Below the pieces are notes generated by a model. It had not been told where the DNA came from and ran no database searches. It saw only the letters and a program-made list of their open reading frames with translations. The translations under genes were made by a program, and so were the position numbers. From Pasteurellaceae bacterium Pebbles2 (GTDB taxonomy: Bacteria > Pseudomonadota > Gammaproteobacteria > Enterobacterales > Pasteurellaceae): a stretch of 64,000 nt of DNA. Location of the stretch: NCBI GenBank assembly GCA_023101505.1, contig LVZA01000001.1, positions 1,054,001 to 1,118,000 of the forward strand, written 5' to 3'. Shown here in pieces: positions 1 through 8,607 of this stretch (position 1 is the stretch's first letter; each line of letters opens with the position of its first letter).

Positions 1-684
1 AGTCTAAACCTGTATTTTTAACTGATAAAATTTCTCCAGTGGGAATCATATTTTGGTTTGTTGGGGTGTAGAAATTACTAAAAATCTTTAAATGGTGATT
101 GTTTATTGATCCTTTATTATGACCCGATAAATTATAATAGCTATGATTTGTTAGATTGATCACTGTTTTTTTATCTGTAGTTGCAGAAAAATGAAAGTGT
201 AACTGATTCTTTTCGTCTAAACCAATAGAATGAAGAATACTCAAATTTCCAGGGTAACCAGACTCATTATGCGGAGAAAGTCGGTAAAAATGGAGTATAA
301 TTAAATCTTTATTTTTTCTATGCTGTAATTCCAAATGTATTTATCAAAACCTTGATCGCCCCCATGTATATGTTGTAGTGTAGATAATTCATTTTTTTCT
401 AATTGATATGTGTTATCTTCAATGTTGAATTGACCATTATTAATGCGATTAGCATACCTACCCACAATAGCACCAAAAAAAGGGTGACCTTGTAAATATT
501 CATCTAAAGTATCAAAACCCAAAACAATATCTTCAATATTTCCGTTACGATCTTTAGTTTCAATAGATGTTACAATACAACCGTAATTTGTAACTTTTAC
601 TTTCATTCCTTGTGTATTAGATAAGCAAATTAGATCAACTTTATTTTCATTAATCAGACCAAAATGGCTAACTTCTACATTCAT
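1..684 (-). pseudogene. Aldose 1-epimerase (mutarotase), frameshifted and cut by the window edge
   Basis: Aldose 1-epimerases interconvert the anomers of sugars; beside sulfoquinovose genes this one probably plays the YihR-like role of sulfoquinovose mutarotase (inference from context). The first 127 codons (684 down to 301) give a GalM-type N-terminus with the GRYANRI segment and an HGG motif, then stop. In another frame the homology continues from about 310 to 1 with the family stretches SPHNESGYPGNL and INLTNHSYYNLSG. Restoring one A in the coding-strand A6 run (T6 at 312-317) rejoins the frames as ..IEKNKDLIILHF... The rest of the gene lies beyond position 1. A hairpin separates it from yihS. 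Either a real one-base deletion or a sequencing error; the family call is firm, the substrate is not. Confidence 0.85.
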
Positions 685-712
685 TTGTTATATCTCAAAT
701 TTTATATATTAT

Positions 713-763
713 TAAATAAAAAAGCATTCTAGCTATTAAATTACCTAATAACACCTAGAATGC
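713..763 (-). terminator. Hairpin plus U-tract between yihS and the mutarotase gene
   Basis: A perfect 9-bp inverted repeat (GCATTCTAG at 724-732 and CTAGAATGC at 755-763, 22-nt loop) is followed on the minus strand by a T-rich run (complement of 715-723). It would terminate or attenuate leftward transcription after yihS, so the mutarotase may be expressed at a lower level or from its own promoter. Confidence 0.6.
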
Positions 764-774
764 GTAGAGCTTCT

Positions 775-2016
775 TTATTTTGTATTTGTATCTAGTAATC
801 CAGCAGCAAGAGCTGGAGCTAGTCCTGGTGTTAAAGGTAAACGAGGTATTAATAAACAATGCATTAAATGATAAATATCTTGTTTACCATCCCAAACCTT
901 ACTTGATGCTTTGTTGTTTATATCTAACTCTTGCCACCAAGAGCCAGTTTCATAATCAATTAAATAAGTTCTGCAATAATCCCAAAATCGTTGATAATAT
1001 TCTTCATATTTAGCTTCTCCTGTTGCCATATATAAGGCATAAGCAGTACCTATAGCCTCGACTATCACCCAACGAATTCTTTCTCTTACAACAGGAACTC
1101 CATTCCAATCAACTGTATAAACAAAACCTTCAGAGCCATCTACAGACCAGGCATCTCGTATTCCTGCTGCAAATAGATTTTTGGCATCCTCTAACAGCCA
1201 ATCTGGTACATTTTCTCCGATTGATATTAAGGTTGCTCGGAGATGGCAAATTAATCTCCCCCATTCAACCCAGTGCCCTGGCGTACCTCCATAAGCTCTG
1301 AAATGGCTTGCGGGGTTTTCTTTATTATAATCTCGTAATGGGTGCCAATTAGAATCAAAATGCTCATTTACGCGATAGTGATTATTTCTAGCTACGTCAT
1401 GAATAATAACTGAAGTAATTCTTAAAGCTCGATCTAGCCATTTTTTATCTTTTGTGACGTCATACACAATTAAAAATGCTTCAACTGCATGCATATTTGC
1501 ATTGCCACCACGATAGCTCTCTGTTTGGCTAAATGTTTCATCCCAAGATTCAAGGCACATTTGTTCTTCTTCGCTCCAGAAATATTTTTCAATAATTTCT
1601 ATTGCATCATTTAATAACGCTTTGGCTTTGGGGTGTCCTGTAGTTGTTGCACTTGCTGCACCTAATAATACAAAGAAATGCTGATAACCTTGTTTTGATG
1701 CATCAATAACACCTTTATCATTTACATTTGCATACCAGCCACCATAAACTCGATCTCGTAAAGCTCCATTCAATGAATTGATACCATGCTCAACTAATTT
1801 GTAAGCTCCAGGTTTTCCCATTAGAGCCGCTAGTGAGTATACGTGAAGCATTCTAGCTGTAATCCAAAGTTGTGTTCCCATTTCTTCACGAATATTACCG
1901 TTATTACCAACCCAGCCAAAACCTGTTGGTACAACAGATTTATAACCGAATTCAAAGATACGATCAGCTTCATTTTCTAACCAACAATTATGTGATTTTG
2001 TATTTATCCATTTCAT
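775..2016 (-). CDS. yihS: Sulfoquinovose isomerase (AGE-family)
   Basis: This enzyme converts sulfoquinovose to sulfofructose, the first step of sulfo-EMP glycolysis in the cytoplasm. The 413-residue protein is full length and closely follows the enterobacterial YihS sequence as I recall it, including the start MKW and the C-terminal [13 protein letters not shown] segment. Residues known to line the active site of Salmonella/E. coli YihS are at the same numbers: W51, R55, N172, H176, H248, E251 and H383. AGE-family mannose isomerases are the nearest alternative, but the neighbouring sulfoglycolysis genes fix the role. It is the fourth gene of the leftward group, 78 bp after yihQ. Confidence 0.95.
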   Translation of the reverse strand: MKWINTKSHNCWLENEADRIFEFGYKSVVPTGFGWVGNNGNIREEMGTQLWITARMLHVYSLAALMGKPGAYKLVEHGINSLNGALRDRVYGGWYANVNDKGVIDASKQGYQHFFVLLGAASATTTGHPKAKALLNDAIEIIEKYFWSEEEQMCLESWDETFSQTESYRGGNANMHAVEAFLIVYDVTKDKKWLDRALRITSVIIHDVARNNHYRVNEHFDSNWHPLRDYNKENPASHFRAYGGTPGHWVEWGRLICHLRATLISIGENVPDWLLEDAKNLFAAGIRDAWSVDGSEGFVYTVDWNGVPVVRERIRWVIVEAIGTAYALYMATGEAKYEEYYQRFWDYCRTYLIDYETGSWWQELDINNKASSKVWDGKQDIYHLMHCLLIPRLPLTPGLAPALAAGLLDTNTK

Positions 2017-2058
2017 AATCTTTACCTACTATTTAACTTAAAAAATTTTCAAATTTTA

Positions 2059-2067
2059 ACCGCACTT
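2059..2067 (-). repeat. Single Haemophilus-type DNA uptake word
   Basis: ACCGCACTT (complement AAGTGCGGT) sits in the gap between yihQ and yihS. It is the only exact copy I found by eye in the first 11.5 kb, whereas the rest of the window carries many. Confidence 0.7.
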
Positions 2068-2094
2068 TATATAACCAAAGAGTAACTTTTTGGG

Positions 2095-4122
2095 TTATGA
2101 AATATTAGTAATAGCCGCAAATAAGTCAGTCCATTTACTATTTTTTCGATAAAACAATGGTGGTTTACCAATTGGTGCTGGAACTGTTATTGATTGTCCA
2201 CCTTGTATTTCCTGAGAATTCCAGACGTTTATCCATGTTTCATCTGCTGGTAAATAAACAGTCCATTCTGTTACACCTTGCTTATGTACTGGAGCAACGA
2301 GTAGATCAGAACCATACATATAATGATCTTGAATATCGTAAGTGTTTGTATCTTGTTCAAAATGAACAAATAGAGGTCTTTGGATTGGGTAACCTTTTTC
2401 ATAAGCTTCGTTAACTAAAGATTTTAAATAAGGGACTAAATGGCGGTAAATATTAACCATTCTTGCTAAATGATTAAGAGTGCTATTATCCTGATCAAAC
2501 TGAAAATTTTCATCAGGACGATTTCCCTCATGGGTTCTCATCATTGGCGTAAATGTAGCCATATCAACCCAGCGTTCAAATACTTCTTTTGTTCGACGAT
2601 TATTAAATAGGCTTGTATAGCCACCGATATCACTATGATGATAAGCATTACCCAATAATCCTGATGATAGAGCTCCACAAATAACAGTGTTTAAACCATC
2701 ATGACGTGAGAAATCTACGCATTGATCTCCTGCCCATAGCATAGGGCAATATTTTTGGGATCCAGTGAAACCTGCACGCATAAAAAATAACACTTCACCA
2801 GTAAGATTTTTTTCAGCAACAGCTTCTGCATTAACTCTAGCCCAAAGTGGTGGCCAGGCATTGTGCATAATTTTAGCATCTATTCCATTATCTAAATAAA
2901 GATTCTCTGTAGGTAAATATTCTCCAAAATCAGCCATCCAGCCAGATATTCCGATATCTAGCATATTTTTTTGAATAATTTCTTGTTTAAACCATTCTCT
3001 TGTTTCCTGTTTTGTGAAGTCTAAAACCCCACAATGAAATTCACCAAAATCAACTAAAGCAACTTCTTGTTTTGTATTTAATGCAAATAAGCCTTTTTCT
3101 TGTGCTATAGAATATAGCTCTCCATCAGTACATAAATAAGGGCTTACATAAGCAAGAAAACGAATATTTCGTTCTTTTAGTTCCCTGATCTTTTTATCTA
3201 AATTTGGATAACGTTTAGGATTCCACTTCCAATCCCAAAATAAGCGTTTACCAAAAGTTGTTTGTCTAATACCAGCCCAATCTTCACACCAAATACCAGC
3301 AACAGGAATACCTTTAGCAATTGCATTTTCTAAGCGAGAAAATGAGTTTTCTTCACCGCCTTTTAGACCAAGAATAATACCGTTATAAATCCATTCTGGA
3401 AGTTTAGGTTGTCTACCAAAGCGTAAACTTAATTTTTCAACAATATCTAAGAAAGAGTTACCTGTATAAATTTCTATAGCTTGGGGGATTTCCCAGGTTT
3501 GTAGTTCATGGTAATCCTTATGGCGGAAATCAAACTCTGAATAAGCCGTACTATTTATATGACAAGCATAATGTTGAGAAGATATAAATGTAGGTTGTGG
3601 GTAATTAGTATGATAATAATCGCCACCAGCTTTATTATATTTATCAGAAAGAAAAGTAATTTCAGTTGTTTTATCTCTACCAACGCCAGGTTCAGATGTC
3701 CATAAGGGAAAATTTCGCCCTCTCATATTTAAATATGACATTTGCTCCCCGCCTCCCCAAACTTGTTCGTTTTCGGTGGCAATAAATTTCACCCAAAAGC
3801 GATTAAGTGATAAGTTAACGGTGTGGATATTTAAAGTTAGGTCTGAATCAGGTTGTTTGATAAATTCTACCGTTAATTGAATAGGTGTGTTTTTATCATA
3901 AGAAAAACAAATTGTTTCACCTTTTATCTCACTATATTTAAGTGGTATTCTTTCACTTAAAGAATCATCTATTTGAAAGTTTCCACGGTAAATATCAATT
4001 TTTTCTTGACCTATACCAACAAAAAAAGCAGGGTGTTGTGTAGTGTGTCGAAGTAAAATTTTTTGTTTATAGATTAATTCAAATCCATTCTCAATTTGAT
4101 TCAGTTTCATATCAAACCCCAT
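2095..4122 (-). CDS. yihQ: Sulfoquinovosidase (GH31 alpha-glycosidase)
   Basis: YihQ hydrolyses sulfoquinovosyl glycerol and related glycosides to free sulfoquinovose. The 675-residue GH31 protein has the catalytic nucleophile D398 in GWMADFGEYLP and the acid/base D466 in WAGDQ. The sulfonate-binding residues are present: R293 and W296 in FGKRLFW and Y502 in HSDIGGYT, equivalent to R301, W304 and Y508 of E. coli YihQ. At the two other diagnostic positions it has K254 and E280 where E. coli has Q262 and Q288, so it is a KERW-type rather than QQRW-type sulfoquinovosidase. An in-frame ATG at 4110, preceded by GGGG, is an alternative start and would remove four residues. It lies between yihT and yihS in the leftward operon. 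Confidence 0.95.
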   Translation of the reverse strand: MGFDMKLNQIENGFELIYKQKILLRHTTQHPAFFVGIGQEKIDIYRGNFQIDDSLSERIPLKYSEIKGETICFSYDKNTPIQLTVEFIKQPDSDLTLNIHTVNLSLNRFWVKFIATENEQVWGGGEQMSYLNMRGRNFPLWTSEPGVGRDKTTEITFLSDKYNKAGGDYYHTNYPQPTFISSQHYACHINSTAYSEFDFRHKDYHELQTWEIPQAIEIYTGNSFLDIVEKLSLRFGRQPKLPEWIYNGIILGLKGGEENSFSRLENAIAKGIPVAGIWCEDWAGIRQTTFGKRLFWDWKWNPKRYPNLDKKIRELKERNIRFLAYVSPYLCTDGELYSIAQEKGLFALNTKQEVALVDFGEFHCGVLDFTKQETREWFKQEIIQKNMLDIGISGWMADFGEYLPTENLYLDNGIDAKIMHNAWPPLWARVNAEAVAEKNLTGEVLFFMRAGFTGSQKYCPMLWAGDQCVDFSRHDGLNTVICGALSSGLLGNAYHHSDIGGYTSLFNNRRTKEVFERWVDMATFTPMMRTHEGNRPDENFQFDQDNSTLNHLARMVNIYRHLVPYLKSLVNEAYEKGYPIQRPLFVHFEQDTNTYDIQDHYMYGSDLLVAPVHKQGVTEWTVYLPADETWINVWNSQEIQGGQSITVPAPIGKPPLFYRKNSKWTDLFAAITNIS

Positions 4123-4160
4123 AAGGAGAAATAACTTTCAACATTAGGAATATTAATTAC

Positions 4161-5036
4161 TTATTTAGAGGACATCATCTCATCAACAATATGAGCGAGA
4201 TGTTGTAAGCGAGGAGCCGAAATATCTTTAAGCATTAGTTCCGTATCGGGTAACCCAATAACAGAAGACCAGACAGCTCTCCCTGCTAAAAATCCTGATG
4301 CTCCAGCTTGCATAGCAATTCGTACTGAACGACAAAATAAATTAGGATCTATTCCTGATGAAAGAATAACCCAAGGCATATTGATTTGATCATTAAGAGC
4401 TTTAGTCGCATCTAATAGCTTAGATGACTCTCCTTTACCAAATAAAGGCATTTCACCTTTGTATAAATCAGCTCCGCAGTCACCCAACTCTTTGGCTGCA
4501 TCAATAAGGGCTTTTTCACGATCGAATTTATCCCCTATTCGTGGTGGTCTAACAACTGGTTCAATAATGCTGACCAATCCAGCAGAACGACAAGTTTTAA
4601 TAAAATCATTGACCATATCAAGACGTTGATTAGAATCTTCATCTTCTCTCCATAGTACTAATAATTTTAGAGCTTTACCCCCGTTTGATCTCACTTCATG
4701 TGGATTAATTTCTTTATCTAACTCAACTTTATCTACAGGAATTCCATTTCCTGGAATAAATTTATCCATAGCAACAATCATAGAAGATTGGGGTGAAATT
4801 GCTTTTTGTTCTACAATTTGTTTATAGCAAAATTGATTATCAACTAAAACAGCTGAAGCGTAAGGAGAAAGAATTTGGGCAGCTTTAACTTTAAAGTCGG
4901 TTAATACTTGATCTGATATGGGTCGTTTTATACCAGCAGAAGCAAACATATTTCTCATAGCTTCTCGTTGATCAACCGCTAACATAGCAAAGCCACCTGA
5001 AGTTCTGGCAATATCTTTAATTGTATAACTTAGCAT
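4161..5036 (-). CDS. yihT: 6-deoxy-6-sulfofructose-1-phosphate aldolase
   Basis: YihT is a class I (Schiff-base) aldolase that splits sulfofructose-1-phosphate into dihydroxyacetone phosphate and sulfolactaldehyde. The 291-residue protein carries the [16 protein letters not shown]-terminus of the LacD/YihT family, the [11 protein letters not shown] segment, and the Schiff-base lysine at K193 in [14 protein letters not shown]. The residue after the lysine is glycine, where I recall valine in E. coli. The ATG at 5036 follows a GAGGGA ribosome site. It begins 12 bp after yihU, so the two are very likely cotranscribed. The tagatose-bisphosphate aldolase alternative is made unlikely by the neighbours. 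Confidence 0.95.
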   Translation of the reverse strand: MLSYTIKDIARTSGGFAMLAVDQREAMRNMFASAGIKRPISDQVLTDFKVKAAQILSPYASAVLVDNQFCYKQIVEQKAISPQSSMIVAMDKFIPGNGIPVDKVELDKEINPHEVRSNGGKALKLLVLWREDEDSNQRLDMVNDFIKTCRSAGLVSIIEPVVRPPRIGDKFDREKALIDAAKELGDCGADLYKGEMPLFGKGESSKLLDATKALNDQINMPWVILSSGIDPNLFCRSVRIAMQAGASGFLAGRAVWSSVIGLPDTELMLKDISAPRLQHLAHIVDEMMSSK

Positions 5037-5048
5037 AATTTTCCCTCA

Positions 5049-5945
5049 TTAATAATTTTGTGTATTTTTAAGATTAGAACAACAACGCAAATGTTCTAAA
5101 ATTGCAGTCCAATCTTGTTTACCTCGACCTTGTGCTTTTGCTTGGCTGTAAATTTCTCTCGAAGCAGCCCCCATAAATAATGGGATACTTAATTGGTTTG
5201 CAACATCTAAAGCTAGTCCTAAATCTTTATGTGCTAAATCAATCATAAAGGATGGGGATAGATCTCCTTTGAGTATTTTGTTTGGCCAAGTTGTTGTAAA
5301 ATGTCCTTTATTTGCTGGAGTCCCTTTCATTACTTCTAAAGCTTTGTCTAAAGGTAAGTTTAAAGCTTCACATAAAATAGCTGTTTCTGCAGAAAGTGCG
5401 TTTAATGCTATACTCATAAAATTGTTGATTAATTTCACTCTTATACCATTGCCCGGTCCACCAGCATTAACAATTTCATTTCCCATGCAAAGTAAAATAG
5501 GAGATGCTTTTTCTATTTGTATTTCTGTTCCACCAGCAAGAATTAGCAGTGTACCAGCAATAGCATGATCTGATGTTCTACCAACAGGAACGTCCATAAA
5601 TTCTATATTTTGGGACTGTAATTTATAGCGAATATTGTCACTTTCTAAAGGATGAATTGTTGACATATCAATAATGATGGAGCTTTTTTTCATAGATTCA
5701 ATAATTCCATCATGTCCAAAGATGACGTCATGAACCAATTTTCCATTTGGCAACATTGTAATAATAAATTCGCTATCAATAGTAGCATCTTTAGGGGATG
5801 TTGCTATGTAAGCACCTAAGGGTTCAAGTTTTGTGGTTGCTGTTGAGGCTATATCGTAGACTTTTAAGTTATGCCCTTTATGAAGCAAATTGGTTGCCAT
5901 TGGAGCTCCCATTTGCCCTAATCCAATAAAAGCTATATTGGCCAT
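5049..5945 (-). CDS. yihU: Sulfolactaldehyde reductase (beta-hydroxyacid dehydrogenase family)
   Basis: YihU reduces 3-sulfolactaldehyde to 2,3-dihydroxypropane-1-sulfonate with NADH, which regenerates NAD during sulfoglycolysis. The 298-residue protein has the N-terminal Rossmann motif [10 protein letters not shown] (residues 8-17), the substrate-binding [10 protein letters not shown] segment (119-128), and the catalytic lysine K171 in [12 protein letters not shown]. The C-terminal [18 protein letters not shown] helix is typical of the family. The start ATG follows AAGGAAA. It is the first gene of the leftward operon, directly downstream of the divergent promoter region. Confidence 0.95.
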   Translation of the reverse strand: MANIAFIGLGQMGAPMATNLLHKGHNLKVYDIASTATTKLEPLGAYIATSPKDATIDSEFIITMLPNGKLVHDVIFGHDGIIESMKKSSIIIDMSTIHPLESDNIRYKLQSQNIEFMDVPVGRTSDHAIAGTLLILAGGTEIQIEKASPILLCMGNEIVNAGGPGNGIRVKLINNFMSIALNALSAETAILCEALNLPLDKALEVMKGTPANKGHFTTTWPNKILKGDLSPSFMIDLAHKDLGLALDVANQLSIPLFMGAASREIYSQAKAQGRGKQDWTAILEHLRCCSNLKNTQNY

Positions 5946-6005
5946 AATATTTCCTTTTTGTTTGTTTTTGTTTTTTTTTTATCATATTTGTATTTTTTAT
6001 TTAAG

Positions 6006-6027
6006 TAAAGTGACATAGATCACATTT
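6006..6027 (+). promoter_or_regulatory. CRP-like site in the yihU/yihV divergent region
   Basis: Eighteen of 22 positions match the CRP consensus (core GTGACATAGATCAC). Its centre, 6016.5, lies 29.5 bp before a -10-like TAGAAT at 6046-6051, the class II (-41.5) geometry for rightward yihV transcription. The same site could serve yihU on the other strand. Binding is inferred from sequence only. Confidence 0.65.
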
Positions 6028-6091
6028 TTTAAATTTTTATTAGTGTAGAATGCATTTTAACAACTCAGTAACAAGGTTAATTGGAGATAAT

Positions 6092-7000
6092 ATGAAAATT
6101 GCATGTGTGGGAATTGCTGTTCAGGATCGTATTTATTATATTGAAAAAAAGTTTTCCAATAGTGGAAAATTCGTATCTTATGATTATAGAGAAGTTGGCG
6201 GAGGCCCAGCTGCAACTGCAGCTGTAACTATAGCTAAACTAGGTGGAAAAGCTGATTTTATAGGTCGAGTAGGAGATGACTTTGCAGGAAAAGCCTTGTT
6301 ATCAGAATTAGAGAGTTATGGAGTGAATATCAAAAAAACTAAGGTTTACAAGAATGCAAAATCATCACAATCAGCTATTTTTGTTGATAAAACCGGTGAA
6401 AGATTAATATGCAATTACCCAAGCCCTGATTTATTGGATGAGACAAGCTGGTTAGATTCTATAAATTTCTCGCAATATGATATAATTCTATGTGATGTTC
6501 GTTGGCATAAAGGTGCATTATATTGTTTAAAAAAAGCCCAAGAACTAAATATAATCTCTGTGTTAGATGCTGATATAACACCACAAGATATTTTATCTCT
6601 AGCTCAGCTTTCTAGTTATGTGGTTTTTTCTGAACCTGGTTTATTAAAACTGTCTGAAAAAACAAATATTAAGCAGGCTTTGGATTGTGCCAATAATCTT
6701 TGCAAAGGTAATGTTTATGTTACTTTAGGTGGCGATGGATGTGGTTGGATTGAAAATATTCAAAGAAAGCATCATCGTGGGTTTAAAGTTAACGTTATTG
6801 ATACAACAGGAGCTGGAGATGTATTTCATGGAGCGTTTGCTTTTGCGCTAGCTAATGGGTATTCTGGCGATGAATTAGTTGAGTTTGCCAGTGCTGTGGC
6901 GGCTTTAAAATGCGAATCTCCTGGGGGGAGAGATGGTATTCCTAGTTTGGAGCAAGTGAATATTTTTCTTAAAGCACAAAATAATCATGGTTCGGAATAA
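6092..7000 (+). CDS. yihV: 6-deoxy-6-sulfofructose kinase (PfkB family)
   Basis: YihV phosphorylates sulfofructose at C1 with ATP, preparing it for the YihT aldolase. The 302-residue protein has the PfkB signatures: GGGPAATAAV near the N-terminus, FIGRVGDDFAG, and the anion-hole and catalytic-base motif DTTGAGDVFHGA near the C-terminus. The KSSQSAIFVD and NYPSPDLL stretches match YihV as I recall it. I chose the ATG at 6092, preceded by GGAG at 6083-6086, over the in-frame ATG at 6050, because it gives the ACVGI start of the family. yihW follows after 3 bp, so the two are one operon. Confidence 0.94.
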   Translation: MKIACVGIAVQDRIYYIEKKFSNSGKFVSYDYREVGGGPAATAAVTIAKLGGKADFIGRVGDDFAGKALLSELESYGVNIKKTKVYKNAKSSQSAIFVDKTGERLICNYPSPDLLDETSWLDSINFSQYDIILCDVRWHKGALYCLKKAQELNIISVLDADITPQDILSLAQLSSYVVFSEPGLLKLSEKTNIKQALDCANNLCKGNVYVTLGGDGCGWIENIQRKHHRGFKVNVIDTTGAGDVFHGAFAFALANGYSGDELVEFASAVAALKCESPGGRDGIPSLEQVNIFLKAQNNHGSE

Positions 7001-7003
7001 AAT

Positions 7004-7813
7004 ATGACGATTAATACTATTAAATATACGGAACTGACAGGTAATCCTCGACATGATAAATTAATTTCACTAGTGCAATCTAATGGTTATATAAGTAATG
7101 AAGAATTAGCTAGCGCACTTGGTGTTACAACACAAACTATCAGACGTGATATTAAAACGTTAAGTCAGAGTGGATTTATTTCTCGTCATCATGGGGGAGC
7201 TGGTAGAGTATCTAGCATTGTTAATACTGAATTTTCAATACGCGAAACTATACATGTTGAAGAAAAAGCTTTGATTGCAAGTGAAATTTCTGATTATGTT
7301 ACAGATGGCTCTACTTTATTTATTACAATTGGTACAACGGTAGAGTTTATAGCAAAAGCTCTAGAAACTAAAAAGAACTTACGCATCATTACAAATAGTC
7401 TGAGAGTCGCTAATTTATTGTATATAAATAAAAATTTTGAAGTGATTACTGTTGGGGGAATATTGCGATCTCATAACGGTGGTATTATTGGACCGAATAC
7501 AGTTTCATTTATTAATAATTTTAGGGCTGATTACCTTATAACAAGTCTCGGTGCTATCACAAATGATGGTGTTTTGTTGGACTTTGATATAAATGAAGTC
7601 GCAATTGTAAAAGCAATGCTAAAAAATTCTAAAAAAGTTTTAATTGCTGCAGATAATTCCAAATTTCACACATCAGCTGCTGTTGAAATAGATTCACTTA
7701 AGAATAATATGGTTCTATTTACTGATGAGAAACCCCCAGTAGAAATCATGCGAATAATCAAAGAAAAGAAAATAGAATTGCATACAGTGAAAAAAAATCA
7801 TAAAGATAATTAA
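7004..7813 (+). CDS. yihW: DeoR-family regulator of sulfoquinovose genes (CsqR-like)
   Basis: The 269-residue protein has an N-terminal DeoR helix-turn-helix (about residues 15-70, with TTQTIRRDIKTLSQSGFISRHHGG) and a C-terminal sugar-phosphate-isomerase-like effector domain with TDGSTLFITIGTT and the LIAADNSKF motif. In E. coli the protein at this position (CsqR) represses the yih genes and is relieved by sulfoquinovose-type ligands; the same role here is inferred from position and family. It overlaps the yihV transcription unit and probably acts on the divergent region 5946-6091 and the dctQ promoter. Confidence 0.92.
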   Translation: MTINTIKYTELTGNPRHDKLISLVQSNGYISNEELASALGVTTQTIRRDIKTLSQSGFISRHHGGAGRVSSIVNTEFSIRETIHVEEKALIASEISDYVTDGSTLFITIGTTVEFIAKALETKKNLRIITNSLRVANLLYINKNFEVITVGGILRSHNGGIIGPNTVSFINNFRADYLITSLGAITNDGVLLDFDINEVAIVKAMLKNSKKVLIAADNSKFHTSAAVEIDSLKNNMVLFTDEKPPVEIMRIIKEKKIELHTVKKNHKDN

Positions 7814-7832
7814 ATACCTTTCTTGTTATAAC

Positions 7833-7877
7833 CTATGAGAAGGTGGCGATGTAAGCAATGAGCTCTACTTCTCATAG
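7833..7877. terminator. Hairpin after yihW
   Basis: A perfect 10-bp inverted repeat (CTATGAGAAG at 7833-7842, CTTCTCATAG at 7868-7877, 25-nt loop) lies just after the yihW stop. A weaker AAACC/GGTTT stem followed by a T-run (7889-7909) comes next. Together they probably end the yihVW transcript. The wide loop also leaves room for an operator-like role. Confidence 0.4.
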
Positions 7878-7986
7878 ATAAATCCTAAACCAAGCCTTCA
7901 GGTTTTTTGTTATACATCCACACCATCCCTTTCTATCAAAAAAGAATTTCGAAAAAAAAAGAAACAAAAAATACATTTTTTTGATT

Positions 7987-8008
7987 ATTTGTGATCTTGG
8001 TCACTTTT
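7987..8008 (+). promoter_or_regulatory. CRP-like site upstream of the TRAP transporter operon
   Basis: The core TGTGATCTTGGTCAC matches the CRP consensus (17 of 22 positions). Its centre, 7997.5, is 29.5 bp before a -10-like TAAGAT at 8027-8032, the same spacing as in front of yihV, which suggests coordinated class II CRP activation of uptake and catabolism. Confidence 0.6.
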
Positions 8009-8080
8009 TTTATTATGATTAAAGGTTAAGATATACAACATTAAAATCTTGTTTAATCAGTCAGATAAAAGGAGATGTCA

Positions 8081-8593
8081 ATGATATTACAGAGCATTGA
8101 GAATGTGTTGGTTAGAGTAAATGAGCCTATTGCAAGTGTTGGTAAAAGAATTTCTGGTCTCCTATTGATGGTTATGACATCGATCGTTCTATTACAAATA
8201 TTTTATCGTTATTTATTAGGCTCTCCTTTAAATTGGACTGATGAGTTATCAAGCTACCTGATGATTTATATGACTTATTTATGCTTGCCTTTGATCTATC
8301 TAGCTAATCAAAATATTGCAATGACTTTTTGGGTCGAAAAAATTGAAGGTAAAAGGATATCCCATCTATTAATGTTTTTTGTGCATATTTTTGCATTGTT
8401 AACTATAGTGGTGTGGATTTATTTTGGTTGGTCTTTTTTTCTTAAGGGAAATGTGATGGCAAATAGTCTCCCATTTAAAATGTATTATGTTTATATTATT
8501 CCACCTGTACTATTTTGTGTGACATTATTATCAGTAGTTCAAAAAATTATTTCTGAACTAAATAAATTTGTAAATTACAAAAAATTTAACTAA
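8081..8593 (+). CDS. TRAP transporter small membrane subunit (DctQ)
   Basis: DctQ is the four-helix membrane subunit that pairs with DctM in tripartite ATP-independent periplasmic transporters. The 170-residue protein shows four hydrophobic segments (about residues 25-45, 55-75, 95-115 and 135-155) and the family stretch YRYLLGSPLNWTDELSSYLMI. I prefer the ATG at 8081 to the one at 8075, because AAAGGAG (8068-8074) abuts the latter and sits 6 nt before the former. It is the first gene of a rightward operon with dctM and dctP. Transport of sulfoquinovose or its glycoside is inferred from the neighbours. Confidence 0.9.
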   Translation: MILQSIENVLVRVNEPIASVGKRISGLLLMVMTSIVLLQIFYRYLLGSPLNWTDELSSYLMIYMTYLCLPLIYLANQNIAMTFWVEKIEGKRISHLLMFFVHIFALLTIVVWIYFGWSFFLKGNVMANSLPFKMYYVYIIPPVLFCVTLLSVVQKIISELNKFVNYKKFN

Positions 8594-8607
8594 AGAGGGA
8601 TTAAATA

